Shown here in pieces: positions 39,804-47,746 of a stretch of 64,000 nt of DNA. Source of the DNA: Thalassolituus alkanivorans. GTDB lineage: Bacteria > Pseudomonadota > Gammaproteobacteria > Pseudomonadales > Oceanobacteraceae. The stretch is from positions 522,486 to 586,485 of the forward strand of contig NZ_JAJAEL010000006.1 in NCBI RefSeq assembly GCF_020447205.1, written 5' to 3'. Below the pieces are notes generated by a model that was not told the DNA's origin, searched no databases, and saw nothing but the letters and a program-made list of their open reading frames with translations. Each line of letters begins with the position of its first letter. The first letter of the stretch is position 1. Made by a program: the position numbers and the translations under genes.

Positions 39804-40879
39804 AGCCAGTGGCCGGGTTACGCAGACAAATCATTCAGTCGCTGGCGCTGATGGCACTGGGCATCATTTTCCTGTCGGTGTTTGGTTCTTACGTATTCTA
39901 TGCCATTGCAATGGCCTACCTGCCGGACAGTATTTCCGAAACCTGGGTACCTTCACGGGTGGAAATGATCTGGATCGTCTGCACCATCATTGCCGCTCTG
40001 GTGATGGCGTTGTTCGTCGCAGTTCGTTTGTCACGGCGGATTCTTACGCCACTGAACTCGGTGGCGGAAAGTCTGCGTGAACTGGCGGAGGGCAAGCTGG
40101 ACGCCCGCGCTTTTATGGGGCGTTATTCTATGGGTGAAACCGCTCAGCTGGTGCGCGATTTCAATGCCATGGCCGAACGCCTGCAGAATATGACCCGCGA
40201 GCGCGAGTTCTGGAATGCTGCCGTGGCTCATGAGCTGCGCACCCCGGTTACCATTCTGCGTGGTCGCCTGCAGGGTTTGGCGGAAGGCGTATTCACTCCC
40301 AGCAGCGACCTGTTCCAGGGACTGCTGCGGCAAGTCGAAGGGCTGAACCGCCTGATCGAAGATTTGCGTGTGCTGAGCCTCAACGATAGCGGCCATCTGG
40401 AGTTACATCAGACCGAAGTGAAGCTGGCAGAGGAAATCAATGCGGTTATTGATTCTTTCGCTCCCCAGTTACACGCCAAAGGATTCAGGCTGAATCCGCT
40501 GCTCGATAGCACAATGCAGGTCTGGTGTGATGCCGTACGGATACGTCAGGCGCTCATGGCGCTGCTGGAAAATGCCTGTCAGCATGCCGACCCCGGAACC
40601 CTGACCATACGTCTTCATCACGCAGAAAATACATGTTATCTGAGCGTGACAGACGAAGGCCCGGGCATCCCCGACGACGCTGCAAACCATATATTCGAAG
40701 CATTCCACCGGGTTGAACCATCGCGCTCACGGAAAAGTGGTGGCAGCGGTCTTGGCCTTGCCGTCGTCAAAGCCATCACAGAAGCCCACAACGGCCATGC
40801 GCTCTGCCAACGCACAGCTCAGGGAGGAACAACCTTCACTCTTGCCTGGCCGGTTAGTGCCGCACCGGTGAGCCACTAA
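39800..40879 (+). CDS. Sensor histidine kinase (BaeS/AdeS-like)
   Basis: This 359-residue kinase has two membrane segments (about residues 14-36 and 55-75) with only a small loop between. A HAMP linker follows (RILTPLNSVAESLRELAEGK), then the H-box AAVAHELRTPVTILRGR, N-box LLENACQHADPG, and G-boxes DEGPGIPDDA and GGSGLGLAVVKAI. The tiny periplasmic part suggests sensing within the membrane, as in AdeS, rather than of a soluble ligand. It overlaps the response regulator by four bases and forms a complete two-component system for the divergent efflux pump. Confidence 0.9.
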   Translation: MKPVAGLRRQIIQSLALMALGIIFLSVFGSYVFYAIAMAYLPDSISETWVPSRVEMIWIVCTIIAALVMALFVAVRLSRRILTPLNSVAESLRELAEGKLDARAFMGRYSMGETAQLVRDFNAMAERLQNMTREREFWNAAVAHELRTPVTILRGRLQGLAEGVFTPSSDLFQGLLRQVEGLNRLIEDLRVLSLNDSGHLELHQTEVKLAEEINAVIDSFAPQLHAKGFRLNPLLDSTMQVWCDAVRIRQALMALLENACQHADPGTLTIRLHHAENTCYLSVTDEGPGIPDDAANHIFEAFHRVEPSRSRKSGGSGLGLAVVKAITEAHNGHALCQRTAQGGTTFTLAWPVSAAPVSH

Positions 40880-41032
40880 TTCAAACAGAGTTATTACCAT
40901 GACGGGCAACAAAATGCTCTGCGTTACCGCATCTGCTTTGTAGTAACGCTTCTGAAAAATAAATATCCGGATAACCTGCTCCGGTTACCGCCGCATCATC
41001 GCTTCGGCTTAGCTCACGGATTTCCCCTTACG

Positions 41033-41078
41033 GAATTTTTACGGCAACCCGCGCTTTGCTGTCTCGAATTTTTACAGC
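41033..41078. promoter_or_regulatory. Direct repeat upstream of trkH (candidate KdpE-type operator)
   Basis: GAATTTTTACGGC at 41033-41045 and GAATTTTTACAGC at 41066-41078 differ at one position and start 33 bases apart, about three helical turns. The T-rich ATTTTTAC core recalls the T-rich KdpE site of E. coli kdp. It lies 50-95 bases before trkH, whose operon encodes a KdpE-like regulator. Autoregulation is an inference. Confidence 0.45.
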
Positions 41079-41127
41079 CTCCGGCCGGACAATAGCGTTG
41101 TTGCCTGTCCGCTGGGAGATGTGCTGC

Positions 41128-42576
41128 GTGTTAAGGCTTTTTCGTCCGGTTTTATTTGTCTGTGGTCTGCTGGCCTTTGTGATAGCCGCTCTGTTGCTGG
41201 TACCGGCCCTGTATTCTTTATTCTGCGGTGACGGTGAGTACCGCGCGTTCTTTCTTGCTGCCTGCATCGTTACGTTAATTGGCTGCACGCTGGTGGTGCC
41301 GGGCCTGAACCGTCCCTTTGCCTTAAACGCGCGCCAGTTGTATCTGCTGACCAGCCTGAGCTGGCTGATGCTGTCACTTTACAGCGCCCTGCCACTGATT
41401 CTCGCCAACCATCCGCTGAATTTTTCCGATGCCGTATTTGAGGCGGTGTCAGGCATTACCACGACGGGTTCTACGGTGTTGTCGCAGCTTAATACCCTGC
41501 CGCCCTCCATTCTGTTGTGGCGCTCAATGCTGCAGTGGATTGGGGGTTTTGGTGTGATTGGTATGGCGGTGTCGATTCTGCCGTTTCTGCGCGTCGGTGG
41601 TATGCGTCTGTTCCAGACTGAATCCTCCGACTGGTCGGATAAATCGCTGCCGCGTTTCCACGATCTCGCCCGGGCTCTGCTGTCGGTCTATTGTGGTTTT
41701 ACCCTGCTCTGTGCATTTTGCTACTGGCTGGCGGGTATGACTCCCTTTGATGCCATTAACCACGCCATGACCACCGTTTCAACCGGTGGTTACGCCACCG
41801 ATGACAGTTCCATGGGACGTTTTAACAGCACCATTCTGTGGATTTCGGTGGTGTTTATGTTGCTGGGGGGAATGCCGTTTACGCTGTTTATCCGCTTTGT
41901 GTCACAAAAGCGTCTGAGCGCACTGCGCGATCAGCAGGTGTACGGATTTTTACTGATCGTATTCGCCCTGATTGCCTTGCTGACCCTGCAATTATCGCTG
42001 ACACAGGAACGTGATTTTTTTACCACGCTCACCCATGTAGCTTTTAATATTGTGTCGGTAATTACCACCACGGGTTATGCCTCACAGGATTACACCATGT
42101 GGGGCGTATTCAGTGTTTGTCTGTTCTTTTTTGTCACCTTTATTGGCGGTTGTTCTGGTTCAACCAGTGGCGGCATGAAGATATTCCGTTTTCAGCTGTC
42201 ATGGCTGTTTCTGCGTGATCAGATGAATAAACTGGTGCATCCGCGCGGTACCTTTTCTATCCGCTACAACGGGAAAACCGTCTCCGACGATATTATGGTG
42301 TCGGCCGTCGCGTTCTCATTTTTATTCTTTCTGACCCTGACCATTACCAGTCTGGCGCTGGCGGCTACCGGACTGGATTTTGTTACCTCGTTTACCGGCG
42401 CCGCCACCGCACTGAGCAATGTCGGCCCGGGTTTAGGTGATATGATTGGCCCGGCCGGTAACTTTGCTCAGGTAACGGATGGCGCAAAATGGATTCTCAG
42501 TTTTGCCATGATTCTGGGACGTCTGGAGCTGCTTACCGTCATGGTGCTGCTGAGCCCGGTATTCTGGAGAGGATGA
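41128..42576 (+). CDS. trkH: TrkH-type potassium uptake channel subunit
   Basis: The protein of 482 residues is a TrkH/TrkG channel with four membrane-pore-membrane repeats. The filter segments are visible as TTTGSTVLSQL, TTVSTGGYAT, SVITTTGYASQDY and LSNVGPGLGD. It takes up K+ with a cytoplasmic TrkA-type subunit, which is not encoded here. I favour the GTG at 41128 because GGGAG lies nine bases upstream; ATG 41119 is directly against that motif, and a longer frame to 41056 is also open. It heads an operon with a KdpD-like kinase five bases downstream and a KdpE-like regulator, an unusual pairing with TrkH rather than KdpFABC. Confidence 0.85.
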   Translation: MLRLFRPVLFVCGLLAFVIAALLLVPALYSLFCGDGEYRAFFLAACIVTLIGCTLVVPGLNRPFALNARQLYLLTSLSWLMLSLYSALPLILANHPLNFSDAVFEAVSGITTTGSTVLSQLNTLPPSILLWRSMLQWIGGFGVIGMAVSILPFLRVGGMRLFQTESSDWSDKSLPRFHDLARALLSVYCGFTLLCAFCYWLAGMTPFDAINHAMTTVSTGGYATDDSSMGRFNSTILWISVVFMLLGGMPFTLFIRFVSQKRLSALRDQQVYGFLLIVFALIALLTLQLSLTQERDFFTTLTHVAFNIVSVITTTGYASQDYTMWGVFSVCLFFFVTFIGGCSGSTSGGMKIFRFQLSWLFLRDQMNKLVHPRGTFSIRYNGKTVSDDIMVSAVAFSFLFFLTLTITSLALAATGLDFVTSFTGAATALSNVGPGLGDMIGPAGNFAQVTDGAKWILSFAMILGRLELLTVMVLLSPVFWRG

Positions 42577-42580
42577 TTGT

Positions 42581-44074
42581 ATGCTGCTGAACGATAATAG
42601 CAGGTGGCGCTGGTCACACTGGCTACTGGCGCTGGCGGCGCCGTTACTGGCCACGCTGGTATGCTGGTTTTTTTCCGATCTTTTACCGGCCGCCAGCCTT
42701 GCTTTATTTTATCTGGCAGCGGTACTGCTCACGGCCGTCTCCACCGCCATCCGCCCGGCATTGCTGAGCGCGGTTGTCTCCTTTCTGTCGTACAACTTCT
42801 TTTTTACCGCGCCCCATTTCACCCTGTTTATTCTGCACCGCGAAGATATTCTCACCGCCTCTTTGCTGATTCTGGTCGCGCTGGTTACCGGCCAGCTGGC
42901 CGCGGGTTTACGGGAAAAAGTCGATGCCCTGCAAAGCAGCGAACGCTGGACCAAACAACAGATGATGCTGGCACAGTCACTGGCTTCCTGTGTGCAGGCC
43001 GGAGAACTGATTAATATTTTTCTGCAGGAAGTACAGGCCCTGTTCCGACCCGATTTATTGGCACCTGACACCCAGTCCGTTGTCCACACCCGCGCCAGCA
43101 ACGAACGCAACGGTGTTAAGAAAGGCAGTTTAAGCAGCCACTGGAATAATCATTGTTTTCATATCGTGCTGTGCGACAACGATCAGCATCTGCACGAAAT
43201 TCAGTTACCACTGAAAACGCCGGTGAATGCCTGGCTGAAAACCCGTATTGAAGCCACCGCCGAAATTCTGCGCCTCGCCTGGAGCCGGGTATTACTGGTC
43301 GAAAATCTGCAGCAGGAAACCGTGATTAAAGAGCGCGAACAATTACGCTCGGCCCTGTTGTCATCCATTTCCCACGATTTACGCACACCACTGGCCACCA
43401 TGATCGGATCGGTCAGCAGCCTGTGTGATTTGCGCCCAAGCCTGAGCGAAGCACAACAGGATGAACTGTTAAAAAATACACTGTCGGAAGCACGCCGCCT
43501 CGACCGTTATATTCAGAAATTACTGGATATGACCAAGATCGGTCAGGGTGAATTAAAACTGGAGCGCGACTGGGCCGGCATCGACGATATACTCAGCGTT
43601 TCTCTTAAACGCCTGCAGCCATTACTCGACGGCCAGCAGATTATTACCCACATAGACCCGGAATTACCCCTGCTCTACGTCCATGCCGCACTGCTGGAAC
43701 AGGCCACCTTTAATGTGCTGGAAAATGCCGTGCGCTACACCCCGGCCGGTAAAAATATTCAGATTAATGCCCATGCCAGCGGCAACCGTCTGCTGATTGA
43801 TATTGCCGACTCCGGGCCGGGTATTCCGCCAGAACACTGGCCGCATATTTTTGATATGTTTTTTACCCTCGCCAAAGGCGATCAGCAGACCGGCGGCACC
43901 GGCCTCGGCCTGACCATCTGTCAGGGAATTCTCGCCGCCCATGGTGGCAGCGCCAATATTCTTTACAGCTCCGCAGAACAGGGCACCTGTTTCCGCCTCA
44001 GCCTGCCTGTGGATAATGCCGTGCCTGGAAACAATGCTGAGCCTATGGATAACACCAACCGGGGAACGCTATGA
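42581..44074 (+). CDS. Short KdpD-like sensor kinase (lacks N-terminal KdpD/USP domains)
   Basis: This 497-residue kinase begins directly with the four-helix DUF4118 membrane region of KdpD (about residues 13-110, including SYNFFFTAPHFTLFI). It continues through a weakly conserved GAF-like region (about 125-230) to the H-box SSISHDLRTPLATMIGSVSS, N-box NVLENAVRYTPAG, and G-boxes DSGPGIPPEHW and GTGLGLTICQGI. Full KdpD proteins are about 890 residues because of an N-terminal ATP-binding KdpD domain plus a universal-stress domain, both absent here. It lies five bases after trkH and overlaps the regulator by four bases, so it probably senses K+ or ionic state to control trkH. Confidence 0.88.
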   Translation: MLLNDNSRWRWSHWLLALAAPLLATLVCWFFSDLLPAASLALFYLAAVLLTAVSTAIRPALLSAVVSFLSYNFFFTAPHFTLFILHREDILTASLLILVALVTGQLAAGLREKVDALQSSERWTKQQMMLAQSLASCVQAGELINIFLQEVQALFRPDLLAPDTQSVVHTRASNERNGVKKGSLSSHWNNHCFHIVLCDNDQHLHEIQLPLKTPVNAWLKTRIEATAEILRLAWSRVLLVENLQQETVIKEREQLRSALLSSISHDLRTPLATMIGSVSSLCDLRPSLSEAQQDELLKNTLSEARRLDRYIQKLLDMTKIGQGELKLERDWAGIDDILSVSLKRLQPLLDGQQIITHIDPELPLLYVHAALLEQATFNVLENAVRYTPAGKNIQINAHASGNRLLIDIADSGPGIPPEHWPHIFDMFFTLAKGDQQTGGTGLGLTICQGILAAHGGSANILYSSAEQGTCFRLSLPVDNAVPGNNAEPMDNTNRGTL

Positions 44075-44763
44075 CGCGCATTCTGATCATTGATGATGAA
44101 CCGCAGATCCGCCGCTTTTTAACCATCAGTCTGGAATCGCAGGGCTATCAGCTGAGCGAAGCCGATACCGGCCGCCGCGGGCTTGAACAGATTGCGCTGG
44201 AGCAACCGGATCTGATTATTCTTGATCTTGGTTTACCCGATATCGATGGCCAGCAGGTTTTGCGTGAATTACGCACTTTCTGCGAAACGCCGGTCATTGT
44301 GTTATCGGTGCGCAACAGCGAACGGGAAAAAGTCGAAGCACTGGATAACGGCTGTAACGACTATGTGGAAAAGCCCTTCGGCGTAAAAGAATTACTGGCC
44401 CGCATCCGTGCGGTACTGCGCAGCACCAGTGGAAAAGAACAGGCGCCCATGGGCTACGACGACGGTCATTTAAAAGTGGATTTACCCTCGCGCACCGTCA
44501 GCGTTGATGGTGAGCGCATCCGCTTTTCACCGCGGGAATATGAATTATTGCTGGAGCTGATCCAGCACCCGGGGCAAATACTGACGCAGCAATATCTGCT
44601 GCGCAAATACTGGGGTGACAGTCATATTGAAGACAGCCATTACCTGCGTATTTTTATCCGCCAGATCCGAAATAAGCTCGGTGACGACCCGACCAGACCT
44701 GCTTATATCGAAACCGATGCCGGCGTTGGCTATCGTTTTATTGGTGAATTAAAAAGCCTCTGA
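44071..44763 (+). CDS. KdpE-like response regulator
   Basis: The 230-residue protein has a receiver domain with ILIIDDEPQIRRFL, phosphoacceptor Asp52 in IILDLGLPDIDGQ and the Lys in DYVEKPFGVKELLARI. It is followed by an OmpR-type winged helix ending YLRIFIRQIRNKLGDDPTRP. The FGVKELLARIRAVLR and IETDAGVGYRF stretches are typical of KdpE. It is the third gene of trkH-kinase-regulator and probably binds the operon's own promoter. The plus-strand operon ends here, converging on an AraC gene 25 bases away with no clear terminator. Confidence 0.9.
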   Translation: MTRILIIDDEPQIRRFLTISLESQGYQLSEADTGRRGLEQIALEQPDLIILDLGLPDIDGQQVLRELRTFCETPVIVLSVRNSEREKVEALDNGCNDYVEKPFGVKELLARIRAVLRSTSGKEQAPMGYDDGHLKVDLPSRTVSVDGERIRFSPREYELLLELIQHPGQILTQQYLLRKYWGDSHIEDSHYLRIFIRQIRNKLGDDPTRPAYIETDAGVGYRFIGELKSL

Positions 44764-44788
44764 ATACCTCAACGCTGAATCTGCCGTA

Positions 44789-45808
44789 TCAGCGCCGCCG
44801 GTATTGCTGAGGTGTCATACCGCTCCAGCGTTTAAAGGCTTCGCGGAAACTGAGCAGATCTTTAAAGCCACAGGCCCTGGCCACAGAGCTGACTTTCTGT
44901 TGCTGGTCATCCAACAGCAGCATGGATTTTTTCAGTAATTCTTCATCGCTGATCTGGCGGAAGGTCAGCCCCGCTTCCTGTAATTTTCGTCTTAATGTGC
45001 GCGGCGAAAGATTTAAACCGGCGGCAACATCATCTAATGCCAGACGTTGTTCGCTGCCCTGGATCAATGCCCGCACCTGCCAGCCGATATCACCCTTCTG
45101 TACCTGCAGCACCCGTTTCAGTTCGGCCTCGGCCACCAGCATGGCCTGTTGTTTGGCTGCCGGATTCGCCAGAGGCAGGGGCTGATGCATGGTATCGCGG
45201 TCGATGCAGAAACCACTGACCGGTGAATTAAACTGCACCTTAGCGGCAAAATAACGTTCATAGTCTGCCGCGTGAGGTGGTGGCGGATAATTCAGACGAA
45301 TTTCAGTGAAATAAAATTCGCGGCCCAGTAATTGAGCAATCTGTACCTGCAGGCTGGTGAACAGCATTTCATGGGCAAACACCGAATTCAGCGGATATTC
45401 CATGCCCTCGCGTTTGCGCACTTCAATATCATAACTACCCTCACGCATCGCGGCCGTCAGGGTAAAACGGCTGCGCAATAACACCCGCAGCTGATTGGCG
45501 GTAGCCAGTGCATCGCCCAGGGTTTTACTGCTGAACAGCGCCGCCGACAATAACCCCCAGCGCGACAGATTCAGCGCCTGCCCCAGTGACAGACCAAAAT
45601 CCGCACGCGCCGCCAGGCGATAAAGATTGCGGTAAATCCGGTCGAACTGCTCCGACGATACCAGCGAGCCGGCCCGGCTCAGCTGTGCTTCATCCAGCCC
45701 GGTACCAAGCAGCGCCTGCGCCGGAACAATACCTTCGCGGCGCATAAACTGCTTCAGCAGAAACAACTCTGCACCGGGGTAGATTGCCTGTTGCTGTAGC
45801 TGGCTCAT
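44789..45808 (-). CDS. AraC-family regulator with Arabinose_bd-type N-terminus
   Basis: The protein of 339 residues has an N-terminal regulatory domain of the PF12625 type (about residues 20-200, with LSLGQALNLSRWGLLSAALFSS). A C-terminal double helix-turn-helix follows, with the second motif SSVARACGFKDLLSFREAFKRWSG and the terminal MTPQQYRRR. Start ATG 45808 has AGGAAAG upstream; a 16-codon in-frame extension was rejected. It is divergent from a fatty acid desaturase across about 195 bases, so it probably controls that gene. Confidence 0.87.
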   Translation of the reverse strand: MSQLQQQAIYPGAELFLLKQFMRREGIVPAQALLGTGLDEAQLSRAGSLVSSEQFDRIYRNLYRLAARADFGLSLGQALNLSRWGLLSAALFSSKTLGDALATANQLRVLLRSRFTLTAAMREGSYDIEVRKREGMEYPLNSVFAHEMLFTSLQVQIAQLLGREFYFTEIRLNYPPPPHAADYERYFAAKVQFNSPVSGFCIDRDTMHQPLPLANPAAKQQAMLVAEAELKRVLQVQKGDIGWQVRALIQGSEQRLALDDVAAGLNLSPRTLRRKLQEAGLTFRQISDEELLKKSMLLLDDQQQKVSSVARACGFKDLLSFREAFKRWSGMTPQQYRRR

Positions 45809-45867
45809 CGTCTTTCCTGAGTGGTGTGCGGACCATAAACCGGGTCTTTCGGACAAAAACCATAGGG

Positions 45868-45893
45868 TTTAAGGCCATTTAACGCTTTTAAGG
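45868..45893. promoter_or_regulatory. Direct repeats between AraC gene and desaturase
   Basis: TTTAAGG occurs at 45868-45874 and 45887-45893, 19 bases apart, about two helical turns and in the same orientation. CCTTAA follows at 45897-45902 as an inverted partial copy. AraC-family proteins bind direct half-sites with this kind of spacing, so this is a candidate operator. Confidence 0.4.
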
Positions 45894-46002
45894 TAGCCTT
45901 AACAACCGGATTAGCGGCTAATACATTCTGAACCGGCGGCCATTTGCACTGTTTTACCGCAGCCGCCGGAGTGACAGGATTATCCGCAACAGGAAACAGG
46001 TT

Positions 46003-47100
46003 ATGAGCATAATAAAAAAATATATCCCGGATTCACCGGCGTCCGGGAAAAATACGCTGCAGCAGTCCGATGCGCAGCGTATTGAAACCATCCGCAGCGT
46101 TATCCGTGCTGCCGGTGATGATGCCCGCCGCCGCTACCCGATTCTCGCTAATCAGAATCTTATTGGTATGAGCGTTTTTCTGTTTGCCATCAGCGCTATT
46201 CTGCTGACGGGCTTTGCTTACTGGCAGGGCATGATCAGCGCTTGGCTGTGTATTCCCGCCGTTGCCTTTTTAACCTCGCTGCTGCATGAGCTGGAGCACG
46301 ATTTAATTCACTGGCAATACTTTAAAAACAACAAACTGATTCACCATTTAATGATGGCCGGTGTGTGGATTTTCCGTCCGGGAACAATTAACCCCTGGAT
46401 TCGCCGCCACCTGCATTTTCTCCATCATAAAACCTCAGGTACCGAGGCCGACATCGAAGAGCGCGGTATCGGCAATGGCCGCACCTTCGGACCACTGCGC
46501 TGGCTGATTATGCTGGATACCTTTGTTGGTAATTTCACCCGCGCGCTGGTCGAAGCGCCGAAGGGTAAAAAGCTGTATCACGCTGCCCGTGTGCTGGCCG
46601 CGAACTTTCCCCTGCCATGGATCACCGCCAGCATCTGGTACAGCGTACTGGGCTACCATGCGATTAATCTGATTGCGCCTTATTTTGGTGTTATTCCGGC
46701 GTGGTCGGCCGAAACCCTGACACGCTTTGAACTGCTGGATAAATGGGTGGTGGTATTAATTGCACCGTTTTATCTGCGCTCGTTCAGCATTAACTTTATC
46801 AGCTCGAATATGCACTACTACGGCAACGTTAATTCCGTACTGCAGCAAACACAGGTATTAACCAACCCGCTGTTCTGGCCGCTGCAGGTATTCTGTTTTA
46901 ATTTCGGCAGCACCCACGGCATTCACCATTTTGTGGTTGGCGAGCCCTTTTATATCCGCCAGCTGACGGCCAGAGCCGCGCATAAAGTGATGCGTGAGAA
47001 TGGAGTACCGTTTAATGATATGGCGACCTTTAAACGCCGTAACCGTTATCAGCCAGCGGCTGAACGTGTTGTTGGCGAGCAGGTTAATGCTGGTGTTTAA
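46003..47100 (+). CDS. Membrane fatty acid desaturase
   Basis: This 365-residue protein has the three histidine boxes of di-iron membrane desaturases: HELEHDLIH, RRHLHFLHH and GSTHGIHHFV, plus hydrophobic segments before the first box (about residues 50-95) and between the second and third. Such enzymes introduce double bonds into acyl chains of membrane lipids and often respond to cold or lipid composition. Alternatively it could be a hydroxylase or beta-carotene-type oxygenase of the same fold. It is divergent from an AraC regulator. The G+C-rich codon use is like its neighbours. Confidence 0.85.
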   Translation: MSIIKKYIPDSPASGKNTLQQSDAQRIETIRSVIRAAGDDARRRYPILANQNLIGMSVFLFAISAILLTGFAYWQGMISAWLCIPAVAFLTSLLHELEHDLIHWQYFKNNKLIHHLMMAGVWIFRPGTINPWIRRHLHFLHHKTSGTEADIEERGIGNGRTFGPLRWLIMLDTFVGNFTRALVEAPKGKKLYHAARVLAANFPLPWITASIWYSVLGYHAINLIAPYFGVIPAWSAETLTRFELLDKWVVVLIAPFYLRSFSINFISSNMHYYGNVNSVLQQTQVLTNPLFWPLQVFCFNFGSTHGIHHFVVGEPFYIRQLTARAAHKVMRENGVPFNDMATFKRRNRYQPAAERVVGEQVNAGV

Positions 47101-47746
47101 CAACAAGTTTTAGAGAAGCTTGCAAACAATAAAAAATCTTCATTTACGTAATACTGTTCACTCAACGTTTTAAATCATTTTGAAACGCCCAATGCCTCCC
47201 AGGGGAACTTATCCCCTTGCCGGCGGGCCGACCCCAGCTTCGCGCTGTGCAGGCCTTTTTCCTCCATTCAGACCACCTCGGTCACGGCAACGCGGATAAT
47301 GGGCCATCCATGGCCCTATCCGCTCGCTCTGCATCCATGCAGAGACGTACCGGCTCAGTGCTCTTCATTCCGGCGTCCTGCAGGCGCATTGATTATTCCT
47401 CCAAGCGGCTTTTCAGAACGGACATTATTGTTCGATAAAAACGGCGTTACGGCTGAGATAAACCGCGCCTCTGGGCCCGCCGCCATGAGCGATAGTTTTT
47501 AAGATCTGTCTGGCATGGATGCCAGACAAGCGTATGTGGCCATGGATGGCCAATATACGCGTGGTCAGTAAAAACCGAGTGAATAAGGATCACGGGCCAG
47601 AAAGCGCAAAGCAGGGGCCCGGGGAGAAGTTCCCCGGATTGGGGCGCAGGGGCTTGCCCCGCAAAGGCTGTTCACATGCAATCAACCGGCTGGTTAGTGA
47701 ACCGTATTTTGCCTCTGCAGGGCTTTTACTTAATCAGGCAGCAAAC
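47101..47746. repeat. Hairpin-rich non-coding region with two related units in opposite orientation
   Basis: The 646 bases between desaturase and the convergent PI-PLC-like gene hold no credible gene. They contain nested hairpins at 47202-47216 (GGGGAACTTATCCCC), 47292-47323 (GCGGATA...TATCCGC around GGCCATCCATGGCC), 47327-47344 (CTCTGCATCCATGCAGAG), 47508-47527 (GTCTGGCATGGATGCCAGAC), 47530-47560 (GCGTAT...ATACGC around TGGCCATGGATGGCCA), 47621-47635 (GGGGAGAAGTTCCCC) and 47641-47662. The order on the right mirrors that on the left, so two related units of about 150-200 bases face each other. Most stems share an ATCCAT or ATGGAT loop. Confidence 0.8.
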
